From contig OU015662.1 of assembly GCA_907165275.2 (NCBI GenBank), forward strand, positions 7,881,501-7,945,500: a DNA stretch of 64,000 nt. Direction: 5' to 3'. A program made the position numbers and the translations under genes. The notes below the pieces were generated by a model. The model was not told the origin of the DNA, ran no database searches, and was given only the letters and a program-made list of their open reading frames with translations. The number at the start of each line of letters is the position of its first letter. Position 1 is the first letter of the stretch. Positions 1 through 9,816 of the stretch are shown one piece after another. This DNA is from Zygaena filipendulae. Lineage: Eukaryota > Arthropoda > Insecta > Lepidoptera > Zygaenidae.

Positions 1-1668
1 GTATTTTCTAGTACGATAGGGCTTAAATTAGCGTTTTAAAAATAATTTTAAAAACATGTGGGTTTACTAATTTTCTATTTGTTTTAGGTAAGTATAGTTT
101 TATAGATATAATATCCAAATCAAACAAAGGCATTACTTAACACCTGCTTAAATTATTATTTGGACATAGATAAGCAATAGTATGTTAACCCACACTGGAG
201 AAATTTTGAGTAAATCGTGTTTGAAAAGCAATAGCGCCATTTTTTGTCAACATTTTTTATGTTCAATAAATAATTCGTTAGTATTTAAACAATGTAATAA
301 GGTAAAAACATACCTAATTAAAAAACGTTCCATAACTCAATAAAGCGTTTTGTATCAATAACTTAATGATTTGGGTTAACATGTTATTGCTTATTGGCGT
401 CCATTTATGTATCAAGCAAAAATAAAACGGGCATAGTAAAAAATAAATATCGCGCGTGCCCGATAGAAAATTCCCGTGCACTCGACCGGAAAATAGCCGA
501 CATAAAGGTCTAGCATTCTGGTACTGACCGGGGACGTTCGCGATAAAACATTCTAGGATTCCGTCGGCGCATATTATGACGTAGCTACGTGTGTTTGTGT
601 GTCGATAAAATGTCAATGAATCACATTGGTTTCCAGAAAACGGAGTTGGAACATTTCTATTTATTTAGTAGCTTTACCTGGCGGGGTGCGTTGCAATACA
701 GTGTTTGGCTTTTTTGTTTTTCAAATCTTTCCTTGGCTTCATCTAAGTTTTACGGAACATTGATTTCCAAAAAAGGGAATAAGGGATCGAGAAGACAAAG
801 AATGAGAGGAAAAAGTAACCATCGGTTGCTGCAATTCTTTGATTTTTTGTTGTGTTGAATAAAACCTATCCCGGGGCGCGCACTTCAACCTAGCAAAGTT
901 CCGTCCCAAACGGACGAACGCGGTGGATACAGTAGGAGCGCATCGTTTTTACACCTTAATAAAAAGGTACGAGATTGAAAAATGTATTTTCGATACAAGT
1001 AAGTTTTGAAAATCACGTTATAATTTAATTAATTTGCTCACCGTCGCTCCGTTCTGAACATCGAAGCGTGAAACTCAGAGGCATAATATAGGTAAACAAA
1101 AGTACGCAACAAGGCGGCACACCGTCGTCGCGCGTCGGTCGAGCCGCATAGCGCCCTGTTGCCAGCATACAATTAATCTCAATTTCCCGCGCGCGCCAAA
1201 TCGCCGTCCTATTACGACCTCTGTTTTATTTCATTTATATACCAGCCGGATTAATGCGCCGCAAAGTTTACAAAAGCTATGAAAGAATCAGAAAAGAATG
1301 GTATTGAATGGAAAGAATTCTATGCCCCTTTCCTTTATGTTGGCTTGTGAAAAATGACTAGGTCCTTGTGCTACATATTATATATATTATATTATTCGTT
1401 GTGCATCGCTTTACACAATGAAATACCTACTGTTAATAATAACCTTTTGTGTAATTCTGGATTGACCGATTAACATTCATATTAATTTGACATCAAAACT
1501 TGGTCTATAAATCTAGGACTAGATGACGTGTTACATCGACACTGCCTTGAAGCAAAAATTACTATGGATCTATGCGATAACTTCCTTACCAACCATTACA
1601 ATATTATGTTACGAAATAAGATTTTGATTTTGGAAGTTCAGTTTTCAAATCGAGTATCGTTGTTTCAG
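1..1668. other. Flank or intron upstream of first visible cpo exon; no exon recognised
   Basis: No coding exon is supported here. The right edge is a pyrimidine-rich splice acceptor (tgtttcag, 1661-1668), so at least the right part is intron of couch potato. About 860-1250 is richer in CpG than its surroundings and could be a promoter or 5' UTR, but no TATA/initiator pair or start codon followed by a donor is visible. The upstream exons of cpo, including its start codon, must lie outside the window or be too short to recognise. Confidence 0.5.
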
Positions 1669-1746
1669 GTGCGAACATTGTTCGTGAGTGGACTACCAAT
1701 GGACGCGAAGCCTCGGGAGCTGTACTTACTATTTCGAGCATACGAG
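1669..1746 (+). CDS. cpo: cpo exon: start of RRM1
   Basis: Acceptor tgtttcag precedes 1669 and donor GTGAGC follows 1746. The exon is 78 nt, phase 0 at both ends, and encodes 26 residues starting [17 protein letters not shown] and ending FRAYE. LFVSGL is the RNP2 strand of the RRM. This is the most conserved block of the couch potato/RBPMS family. Confidence 0.95.
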
Positions 1747-4700
1747 GTGAGCAAATTGAAGTCAGTGCTATTTATTCGTCTTTGTGTTCTAAATTCAAAG
1801 CTACTGAATAAAATAAAAAAATAAAATAAAAGGTAAATCATTTCATTAGGTAAATCCATTCTAAGTACACACAAAATAGGGATGCCCAAATATTGACTAG
1901 ACGAAAATAATGTTCGATGCGAATATAGTTAAGACGATACTGTCACGTCGCTTCGGATATCCAGGTACGGATTACTACACCGTAAATATCAAATACCATG
2001 CTTCGATTCTTAATATTGGGATCGTATCGATTCTTTTTGCCGATAAGGGTGGGATTACACTCGATCCGACTGGCACGGATAGCGCCGCGCTCATAAAGGT
2101 GCCTTAAGTTGAACGAGGGTCGCAGTTTTAGCGTATCGCGTGTACCCAACCAGTGCCTGGCACCGAATTGCTCCTATTATTGGTAGATAACAGCGCTGTG
2201 TTCGAATATAATTTCATTCTTGCGTAATGACACAAATAATTGGAGTAATTTGATACGGTAAAATACTAACTACAGGATTTTGTTTAATAAATTCATAAGT
2301 GAAAAATGCGCATTGGAATGTCTTGCAAATATGGTCAAAAGCTTTGGAAAAAAAAACTCTTTTATTTTAAATACAGCATTAATTTTACAAATTAGATTAA
2401 AATAAAAAAAATTAAGGAGGTTGTAAGATTTGTCTTTTCTCTGTTCTCTTCTGTCTGTCTTTAAGGATGAAGAAAATATAAAAAAAAAATGGTTTTTTTG
2501 AACTTTTAAGATTCTTCAAAAAATTTGCATTTATTCAAAATTTGATTTTTCGTCTAAGTGATGGTTAACAATTGTAGTAGTTTTATTAATTAATGAACCT
2601 AGGGTGCGCCCAGATTACTTTTCCTTTTTTTTGTCATCGTGCATGTCAAATAAAATATTTGTTGTTTACGCAGGGCTATGAAGGATCCTTGTTAAAAGTC
2701 ACCAGCAAGAACGGGAAAACAGCTTCAGTGAGTGAAAATAATTCATTGTGTCGTTTTTTGTTATATTTGAAAGAAAGAAAGACAATGTTTATTAAATGCA
2801 ACCGTTTCCTTGCAGCCTGTGGGATTCGTAACTTTCCACACCAGAGCCGGAGCTGAGGCAGCCAAACAAGATCTTCAGGTTGGTATCATCACATGTTTAA
2901 CAATTAATGTAAAACACCCATATAATAATTACAATCCTTAATGATGCGACAAATAAAATAAATTGAGTTTGCTTCAAAATTAAGAACAAAGAATTTAAAT
3001 TTTACACGATAAATGTATACCTAATATTTTCTGCAGAAAGTAATCTTTTTAAGAGATTTGTTCCATTTAATAGAATAATCAATTTAATTAATAAGCTTGA
3101 AGCAGACTTGATCAAAGAAAGCGGAATTCAAAAGGGAATTAAAAAAATAATACAAAAAAATATAATATTAATCAATAAGATAAACGCATAACTTATACTC
3201 GTTACAAAGTAGTACTATTGAACACAGTATCTCTAACATTAGAAGGTTTTCACGTACACAAGCCTTATAAACGACAAGAATGGCTTTAAAACACTGATAT
3301 AATAAATCTCTGGAACAGACTGAGACACCTATATGGTGAAATGCATTAAATGCGCTATTGTAAATATATACGTACTAAAACATAATATATGTTAAAGCAC
3401 GGTGTTACTAAACCTCTTCTCATCACATGCCACGACACAGCCAACGAGCACTATATAGTAAATATATTCTCATTGTATGTACTCGTAGAGTTGAAATAAC
3501 ATTCTATCGACTCGAATAACCGCATCGTAGGTTATGCTAAACCCATGCACATATCTAATAAGCCACGTCGACTCGTCAAGTTAGCGCCGTTATCAGCTCT
3601 CTGACACCGGAGTGCGATCGATGATGATTTGTCACGGTGTAAATACGAGTAGACTACTGCATGTCACGGTTTGACAGGTTTTGATGTCACACCCCGAGCA
3701 CTGTGTTCCGTCACCCTCATGCAGGCGCAGGCGCGGATATCGGAGTCTTTACATATCTATTCCCACATCAATACCAAAAACCAAAGCTCGTCTGGTAACT
3801 GCGAAGACCAAAAAAACTCAAACTCGCACGAAAAGTGAAACTTTTATTTAAAAAAAGTGTTAAGTGTAACCTTGAATCACATCCCCCACGTCTAGTCGTT
3901 CGACCACAACTGCATAATGTATTTCTTACGAAATCTTGTACATATTATAAGGTAACGTAACAAAAAAAACGTGACAGCGTGCCCCAAGAAGTTTCATTTA
4001 CGTTTTAGAAGATATCGCAAGTCTAGGTCTGTTATAAAAAATATATTCGATTCATTCAATCCCCTAACTCATCGCGAATGACGACTGCCACCCTCAACGT
4101 CGCCAACGTGTGACTGGAGGTGCTGCGACGTCGCCGGAGCGTTCCATCGTCATTATATCGGAGCGCCGCACCGCTCGCGGCTGTTCACAGCAGGGTGTCC
4201 GGTTCGACCCCGACATGCCGCAAACGATTCGGCTGGAGTTCGCTAAAAGCAACACGAAGGTCAGCAAGCCGAAGCCGGCAGTTGCCACCGCCGCGCCAGC
4301 TGCACACCCCGCATTGATGCACCCACTCACTGGACGTAAGTACCGCCGACCGCACACACCGCCCGGCGCTCGCTCGATCACCATCGCTCCAAACCCAACC
4401 TCCCCCCCTCTACCCCCGCGCCGCCCGCTCCGACAGACACCACGGCCACACCGATGATCCCTACCGACTAGTGTAGGGTTGCCATCCCCTAACCAGGATT
4501 TCAAGGTGGAAATATCAGGACACTACAGCTTAAAACAGGACGCAGTATTAGAGATCATCAGTTATTTATATTATTATTATATTAGAAAACGGGGTCAATG
4601 AAACTCAATTACTTAATAGCAGTTACATTGTTTATGAAAATATCTTCCATTAACTGTATGATTGGAGGCAGAAGGGGCGCGTGAATTTTAAAACCAGGAA

Positions 4701-7700
4701 GCTTTAAAAAAAAAACCCAGAACTGACTCTACATAAGAATTATCCAGGGCGGGTGTCCTCGAGACACCTCAAACAACAGGCGAAATCCTGGGAAAACAGG
4801 ACGGTTGGCAACTCTAGACTAGTGTCTCATTACACTGGCTAGTGGCTAGTGAACACACTCACCTTTGTTTATCCTAGATTTGTGTGTCATCTTCAAACTT
4901 CACTGACGCGTGACGGGTGTCGAGCTAACGCTACGGGCAAGTATTTGTGATTGCTTACACGTACCACGCAAGGCCTAGCTCAACGAAGCTCTTGTACTCG
5001 TATTGATTGATCTTCCGGACTTTGCCACTGTCGTTATCTTTTGCATGTTTTCATGAGGATATAAAGAATTATTGGTTGTTGTTGCAAACCACGGACTTTG
5101 GTGAAAAATACAATGATTTACTAAATAATATTTATCCTCAATACAAATGCCCCATGGAAACATGTTAAAAGCACACTGTAAATAACTTGAATTCTAATTT
5201 TATAGCTGTATACTGATTTCACGATATTATAGTCTGTCAGCTATGCAATTCGATTTTAACAACAATATAAGTGCATACATAATAATACTCGTACATTTAT
5301 ATATTATCACAAAGCCTCATTATGAGGTCCTGATGTGAGTCGGCTACATGTTGTGTGATGGTCATTTATGCAGACTTAGCGAGTCCATTCTTCCCTGGCG
5401 GAGGCGCGGAGTTGTGGCACCACCCGCTGGCTTACGGCGGAGAGCTGCAGACTCTCTCCCACGGACTGGTGCACCCTGCTATCCACCCGCAGATGGCACC
5501 GGTCCGCTCCTACCTCTGACTAGCTGCCGCTGATAGGCCCCACCACGTAAGTTACTTATTTAATAACTAGCTGTCTTTAAATACCGAGGGGGACCACGGT
5601 TTCACCCTCGGTAATTTCGGAGTTCCCGCGGGAATTCCAGGATAAAATGTGATATAAACCTTCCTCGTGAATCACTCTATTTGTTGGTGAAAGCTGCATG
5701 AAAATACGTTGCGTAGTTTTAAAGATCTAAGCATACATAGGGACAGACAGACAGCGGGAAGCGACTTTGCTTTATATACGTACTACATAGTGAAGTATTC
5801 AAGTATAGGTATCTATTGCTTACTAAGTGCTTACAAAAGTATCTTAAATATTAATAATCGTACAGTGCTCTTCAAACTTGTTACTTACCCTTTGCAACCT
5901 TATTAATTAAGCAACTAGTAGTTGAATAGGTACCTACTACACGTCTACTTTAAATAAATAGTAAGCTATATATTGTATCCTGTAATAATATTATACATAC
6001 TATAAGTACGCTCATGATGACCGGATTCTCGCAGTAGGTCACTATGCCTATCCCCACTAATCAAGAGGCTCCGGGTTTGATTCCCGGTGGGGTTGGACTT
6101 TTTATGATGAACACAGGGTTCCACTTTCCTGGGCGTATTTATATAACTACTAGCTGTCCCCCGCGATTTCATCCGCGGTAATTTCGGAGTTCCCGCGGGA
6201 ATTGGGGGGAAAAGTTCTTTGTACCCCTGACAGTTGTTTACGGTGATAAGCAGTTTCCGCAATAATTCCAGAGTTCCCGCGGGAATTCCGGGATAAAAAC
6301 TATCCTATCTTTTAAGTCGGACCATATTAAAAATGGTTACAAAATTTTATCAAAATCCATTCAGTAGTTTCGGAGTCCATCGCGGACAAACAACGTGACA
6401 CGTGATTTATATATATTAAGATAGTGCAATATATTTATGTTGTAATATGTACTATGTAGTATACATATATACCACGTATTGTTTGGTTTTCACGACACAA
6501 GTTTATAGTTTAGTGTGGGATAAAGTAGATCTGTGTGTTGTGAAATGTTATTATTAATATTTATTGAGGGCCTTCCACAGTATTACTATAATAATACAAA
6601 GATACGTACTCTTATTTCAGACTTACCATACCAAACATTAGAACGGAAAGCTACAATATTATACAGAAACCGTAGGCACTTCAAGAATCCTGCTGCAATC
6701 AAATCCACTTATTATCCAATTAGCTGTTGCCTGCGGTTTCACACGCATGAGTTTAGGGATTCTCTTATGAACTCATTATTCCAGGATTCCAGACATACCT
6801 ACCTGTACAAAATATTTTATGTACTGTGTTGTTTTTTCCTCAATAAATATTGTCTACGTCTATGAAAAAATGATAGCGTCAATATATAATTTGTCATTGT
6901 ACAGACCCCCCTGACGTTGGGTGCTTGCGTGATGCCCGCGCCGGCGCTGGGCTCGCCGGGGGCGGCGGTGCCGACCCATGCGCCCGCGCCGCCGTCGCAC
7001 CCCGGGCACCCTGCGCACCCCGCGCACCCCGCACACCCCGCGCCGCCCTGCTCCACACTGTTCGTCGCTAACCTCGGACAGTTCGTCTCCGAACACGAGC
7101 TGAAGGAAATATTTAGCAGGTAGGACATTGAAGTTCTAAACACTGACATTGAAAGCTTTTGACTGGAATAATCGTTTGAAAAAAAAGTCATGATAAATGT
7201 TACCCACAGTAAATACTTACGATATAATTAGAGGCTAGATGAAGTTTCTTAAAGCTAGTATTTGACATGAGATAAAGTACATATACGCATTAAGCATTTA
7301 AATCAAAATAAAATAAAATAAATGTATTTTGCTAAAATAAAAAGATTAGTCTGTGAACTACTTCCAGTCGAAAACTGTTAAAAGCAATAAATGTCACAAA
7401 GCATGATTGCGCACTCTATGTTGGAAATCGATGAACTATGACGTACCGTATTAATTAGTAATTAATAAATTTATATTACTGGAATTAATTTAATAATGTA
7501 ATCCTGTTCTATTATATCACACAGTGCATGTAATGCTACCACAATATCGTCAATGTATCTACCTTTAGAATTGAGAAATTGACTGCTGAAAGTCTCATAC
7601 CAACTCTTTGAACTGTTTGCTTCAAATCAAACAAAACTACTCTTAACTTAATAATAATTAATAAATAATGTTTGTGTGAGATAAAAGAGCCCGCACCCGT

Positions 7701-9760
7701 TACACTAGCATGGCAGCCATATAATATTGTCACCTGTATTCACATTTTACACTTTGTTTGTACTAAGTACTTCACAAACACTATGTAGTTGTAGGCCGCA
7801 CTTCTATACTACACTTAGTATCATAAATAGACAGCATCTTCGGTCTAGTGGTCAAACTTTACTGCAGCTCCAGGTGTTGCAAGTTTGATCTCCGCGTCAG
7901 GGTGAATTCACCTGAAGAACATTTTTGTTTAAACCCAGTTTACACGGTTCCCATCCTATAACCATCCTATCCTTAATTTTTATTCAGTCCTAAACATAAT
8001 GCTTCTGTTTCCACTGTTTTCTGATGTGACCGAGTATTGCAGTGTTGCCACTTCTCTCTGTCAACTTCCACCACAGATATTCAAATATGGTATTATAGAA
8101 GTAGCAGACGGGATGGGGTGGGGTAATTTGCTTAGATTTTGGCAGAAATATATGCGAGACAAAAAGAAACAACGATTTTCGTAGTTAATAATTGTTTACT
8201 TTCTATTTTCTTTGAATAGAAAATACTAAGTAGTTTAATGAAAAACAAGATCACAATTACAATTTGGATATTTGTTTTGGAAATAGGTGACAACATCATC
8301 ACGAGATAAACAGTCAAAAATTTGGAATGCAATCGTTAATTAATCAGGCATCAATCAATGATTCCTAAAATCCCCTAATTCTAGCGACAATGCCCTTACT
8401 CGTTTTAGTCGACAATCTTTCACTCTTAACTTTATCCGACTTAGGATTCGTAAGTTCGAGGATGGAAGACTCGTCAAACATCCAATTATTAATTATAATA
8501 ATAATATATTTATAGAACCAATTGCCTTTTATAATATCTGATCTTAGACTTAGGATGGTGATGATAGAAACGTGTAAACAATCCTTTACCCTGAATCTGG
8601 ACATTTATTATGAATTAAATAACAAAAACGAATTAGGTACTTTTATTTAAGTTTTATAATATCAGTTCATACAAACTCCTACAAGTTCCATACAATTTCT
8701 ATTTAGTTAGCATTCTCCAGGTCCAAGTATTATTATAATAAATTTTATAACTGTGTCTCGTACTGCGTAATCGCACATCGAATGAAGTAATCCTTGATTT
8801 TAATATAAATGTACAGCTAAACTTCTTTTACTATTTCTTTGAAAAGATTGATACGCACTTCACCATTAATTTGAAAATAATTGGAAGTTTCTTGATGCAT
8901 TAACACCGTAAAAACATAAAATTTTAAGAATAGCGCCACTTTCACTGCTACATGAATCTCAACTCGATGTCGTTACTATCTTGTATTTAGTCGTATTTAG
9001 ATCAATGAGAGACCAAAACGGTAAAGACCAAGGAGCATTAGATACCTAGTACCTACCTAGCATACAGAACACACATATAGGAACTGCTTGCGGGTGTACA
9101 CTGTGAGGGTGTGGGCACAACTTGAGTGTGGTGGTAACAGTTGCCCGGGGTTCACTCGACTGCGGCTCCTGAGCAGTGGCAACGGCGGCAGCAGCGCTCC
9201 GGTGGCGTTCGTCGACTTCGCTAGCCCGACGGACGCGGGCGGGGCGCTCGCCCGCCTGCAGGGCGCGCTGCTCCTCAGCTCGGAGGGAGCTATACACCTC
9301 GAATACGCGAGGCACAACTTGGCACACAACGGCTGGATTCTCGCGCACGAAGTATGCACGCGCACACATTTACTGCGGTGGCGTGACACAGATTCAATCC
9401 AATCCGAAATGACTGAAAATAATATGATGAGAATCTACAAAAATCCTCAGGATTATTTTTGTCAAAAACAGTTCATCTATATAACATGTGATAAAATTAG
9501 CTGCAAATATTTTCAGAGTTGAAAGTACCGTTATAAACATGTTCATAAAATAAATGTTATTTTTCTCATATTCTGAAAAACTACCGAACTTATAATATTA
9601 TTTTTTCGCTTATCCTAGTTGATATAACCCTACTTTCAGCCCTGTAAATATTTGCAGTTAATTTTACCACATGTTATAATATCAATTCGTGTATTTTTTT
9701 TTTATAATTTGATAAAACAAAGTTTATTTTTGTATTTTTATTCAGTGTCCAAAAGGTTGA
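1669..9760 (+). CDS. cpo: couch potato / RBPMS / mec-8 type RNA-binding protein, 3' part of gene (multi-exon)
   Basis: Seven exons assemble in one frame: 1669-1746, 2674-2727, 2816-2878, 4194-4335, 5374-5546, 6905-7119 and 9141-9351, with a possible eighth at 9746. They encode RRM1 (RNP2 LFVSGL, RNP1 PVGFVTFH, ending [10 protein letters not shown]), a tail with PFFPGG and ELWHHPL, a TGA at 5517-5519, a Pro/Ala/His linker and RRM2 (RNP2 LFVANL, RNP1 PVAFVDFA). RBPMS-family proteins bind CAC-containing RNA, usually as dimers through the RRM. Drosophila couch potato is a nuclear protein of the nervous system linked to diapause variation; two RRMs are known in C. elegans MEC-8. Up to the TGA the visible part is 160 residues; beyond it 151 more codons stay open through 9351. 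The N-terminus and promoter are not in the window. Family identity is near certain; the use of RRM2 by readthrough is inference. Confidence 0.93.
1747..2673 (+). other. cpo intron, no gene seen
   Basis: This 927-bp AT-rich intron runs from GTGAGC at 1747 to tttacgcag at 2665-2673. I see no repeat with clear ends and no coding exon; open frames in it show no family motif. Confidence 0.7.
2674..2727 (+). CDS. cpo: cpo exon: RRM1 loop and strand 2
   Basis: The 54-nt exon encodes [18 protein letters not shown], phase 0 at both ends, between tttacgcag and GTGAGT. It joins FRAYE to PVGFVTFH exactly as in the RBPMS family, where this segment lies just before RNP1. Confidence 0.94.
2816..2878 (+). 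CDS. cpo: cpo exon: RRM1 RNP1 and helix 2
   Basis: The 63-nt exon encodes 21 residues, PVGFVTFH followed by [13 protein letters not shown], between acceptor ttccttgcag and donor GTTGGT. RNP1 with its two aromatic residues (GFVTF) is intact. The intron before it is only 88 bp. Confidence 0.94.
2879..4190 (+). other. cpo intron, no gene seen
   Basis: AT-rich intron of about 1.3 kb. The stretch 3540-3760 is somewhat more CpG-rich but shows no exon with family motifs. No terminal repeats or SINE boxes were recognised. Confidence 0.6.
4194..4335 (+). CDS. cpo: cpo exon: end of RRM1 and Ala/Pro linker
   Basis: The exon encodes [18 protein letters not shown] and continues [10 protein letters not shown], an Ala-rich stretch and [10 protein letters not shown]. 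It ends one base into a codon before GTAAGT. The last beta strand of RRM1 (TIRLEFAK) is here. The acceptor is a tandem CAG CAG (4188-4193), so the exon may begin at 4191 (adding Gln) or 4194; RBPMS spacing between the AEAAK helix and G-I/V-RFDP fits 4194. The next exon supplies the two bases that complete the codon (His). Confidence 0.94.
4474..4816. mobile_element. 343-bp hAT-type MITE in a cpo intron
   Basis: The element starts tagggttgcca and ends tggcaactcta (inverted copies with one mismatch). It is flanked by a perfect 8-bp direct repeat gactagtg at 4466-4473 and 4817-4824. An 8-bp duplication with short inverted ends is the mark of hAT transposases acting on a non-autonomous element. 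There is no coding capacity. A related end, tagggttgccac, occurs at 53554. Confidence 0.85.
5374..5546 (+). CDS. cpo: cpo exon with TGA-CTAG stop and open 9-codon extension to a donor
   Basis: Acceptor tttatgcag precedes 5374 and the first two bases complete a His codon. The exon reads [18 protein letters not shown], then through [16 protein letters not shown] to VRSYL and TGA at 5517-5519. The stop is followed by CTAGC. After it the same frame continues LAAADRPHH and reaches donor GTAAGT at 5547 in phase 0. No consensus GTRAG donor lies between the exon start and the TGA. So either this is the terminal coding exon of a short isoform with a 27-nt tail, or TGA is read through into the RRM2 exons. 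The amino-acid tail is family-like in both readings. Confidence 0.9.
5517..5523 (+). promoter_or_regulatory. cpo: Candidate programmed stop-codon readthrough site (UGA CUAG)
   Basis: TGA followed directly by CTAG matches the UGA-CUAG context known to give efficient readthrough in animal mRNAs. The downstream frame stays open through a phase-0 splice to exon 6905-7119, which encodes the start of a real RRM. The context and open frame are seen directly; actual readthrough is inferred. Confidence 0.7.
5566..5782 (+). repeat. CTAGCTGT/GGGAATTCC family copy
   Basis: Starts actagctgt, has the core aatttcggagttcccgcggg and ends in a purine-rich gacagacagacagc stretch before gactttgctttatatac. It lies in the cpo intron after the TGA exon. 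Confidence 0.75.
6012..6148 (+). repeat. tRNA-derived SINE fragment
   Basis: Contains a B-box-like ccgggtttgattcccggtg at about 6068-6087 with an A-box-like stretch some 50 bp before it. It runs directly into a CTAGCTGT family copy. It is not a functional tRNA: no cloverleaf closes around it. Confidence 0.5.
6149..6422 (+). repeat. CTAGCTGT family copy, core repeated twice
   Basis: Starts ctagctgtcccccgcg. The core agagttcccgcgggaatt occurs twice (near 6185 and 6270), suggesting an internal duplication or two partial copies, and it ends near the ttatatatattaagat stretch. Confidence 0.75.
6905..7119 (+). CDS. cpo: cpo exon: Pro/Ala/His linker and start of RRM2
   Basis: Acceptor cattgtacag precedes 6905. 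The frame (phase 0) reads [18 protein letters not shown], then a low-complexity linker with [17 protein letters not shown], then [18 protein letters not shown] and KEIFS. LFVANL is an RNP2 motif. It ends agcag before GTAGGA, two bases into a codon. The linker shows a short GC-rich tandem repeat. The phase fits only a join from the end of the TGA exon (5546); joining exon 4194-4335 directly would put it out of frame. Confidence 0.9.
7120..9140 (+). other. cpo intron with one SINE-like fragment
   Basis: A 2-kb intron between GTAGGA and ggtggtaacag. Apart from a tRNA-like SINE at about 7838-7975 I see no exon or element with clear ends; open frames here are AT-rich without motifs. Confidence 0.6.
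7838..7975 (+). repeat. tRNA-derived SINE
   Basis: A-box-like tctagtggtcaaa and B-box-like gttgcaagtttgatctcc about 35 bp apart, followed by the SINE body tgaattcacctgaagaac. This is the usual head of a lepidopteran tRNA-type SINE. Confidence 0.55.
9141..9351 (+). CDS. cpo: cpo exon: rest of RRM2
   Basis: The first base completes a Ser codon from the previous exon. The frame then reads [19 protein letters not shown], then [18 protein letters not shown] (RNP1 PVAFVDFA) and ends the RRM with [15 protein letters not shown] donor GTATGC follows 9351 in phase 0 (GAA|GTATGC). If it is not used, the frame runs on to a stop at 9520-9522. The GC-rich body stands out from the AT-rich intron, as expected for a constrained exon. 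Confidence 0.9.
9352..9554 (+). CDS. cpo: Alternative 3' extension of cpo RRM2 exon with polyA signal
   Basis: If the 9352 donor is skipped the frame stays open for 56 more codons to a stop at 9520-9522. AATAAA follows at 9549-9554, only 27 nt downstream. This is the layout of a composite terminal exon made by intronic polyadenylation. The added residues show no recognised motif. Confidence 0.4.
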
Positions 9761-9816
9761 TGACTGCTGAAGAAAAGCAGCGTCTTTCACTGTTTAATGC
9801 TTGTGGGTCGATATAA
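9746..9816 (+). CDS. cpo: Possible terminal exon of cpo
   Basis: A strong acceptor (long T-rich tract ending tttattcag) precedes 9746. Joined in phase 0 to 9351 it gives four residues, CPKG, and a stop at 9758. In another frame it would read [20 protein letters not shown] to a stop at 9814-9816, but no upstream donor of the required phase is visible. The 3' UTR would then run towards AATAAA at 10548-10553. Confidence 0.35.

Noticed and set aside
4094..4504. 136-codon minus-strand frame rich in Arg and Gly
   Set aside because: It is the antisense shadow of the cpo exon 4194-4335 and its GC-rich flank.
6012..6148. tRNA gene
   Set aside because: A and B boxes are present but no cloverleaf closes; it is a SINE head. 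The same holds for 7838, 19385 and 53260.
6817..7191. Minus-strand frames with [12 protein letters not shown] residues
   Set aside because: Antisense shadow of the cpo linker exon.
9046..9389. Two minus-strand frames of about 110 codons
   Set aside because: Antisense of the RRM2 exon; the plus strand carries the RNP motifs.
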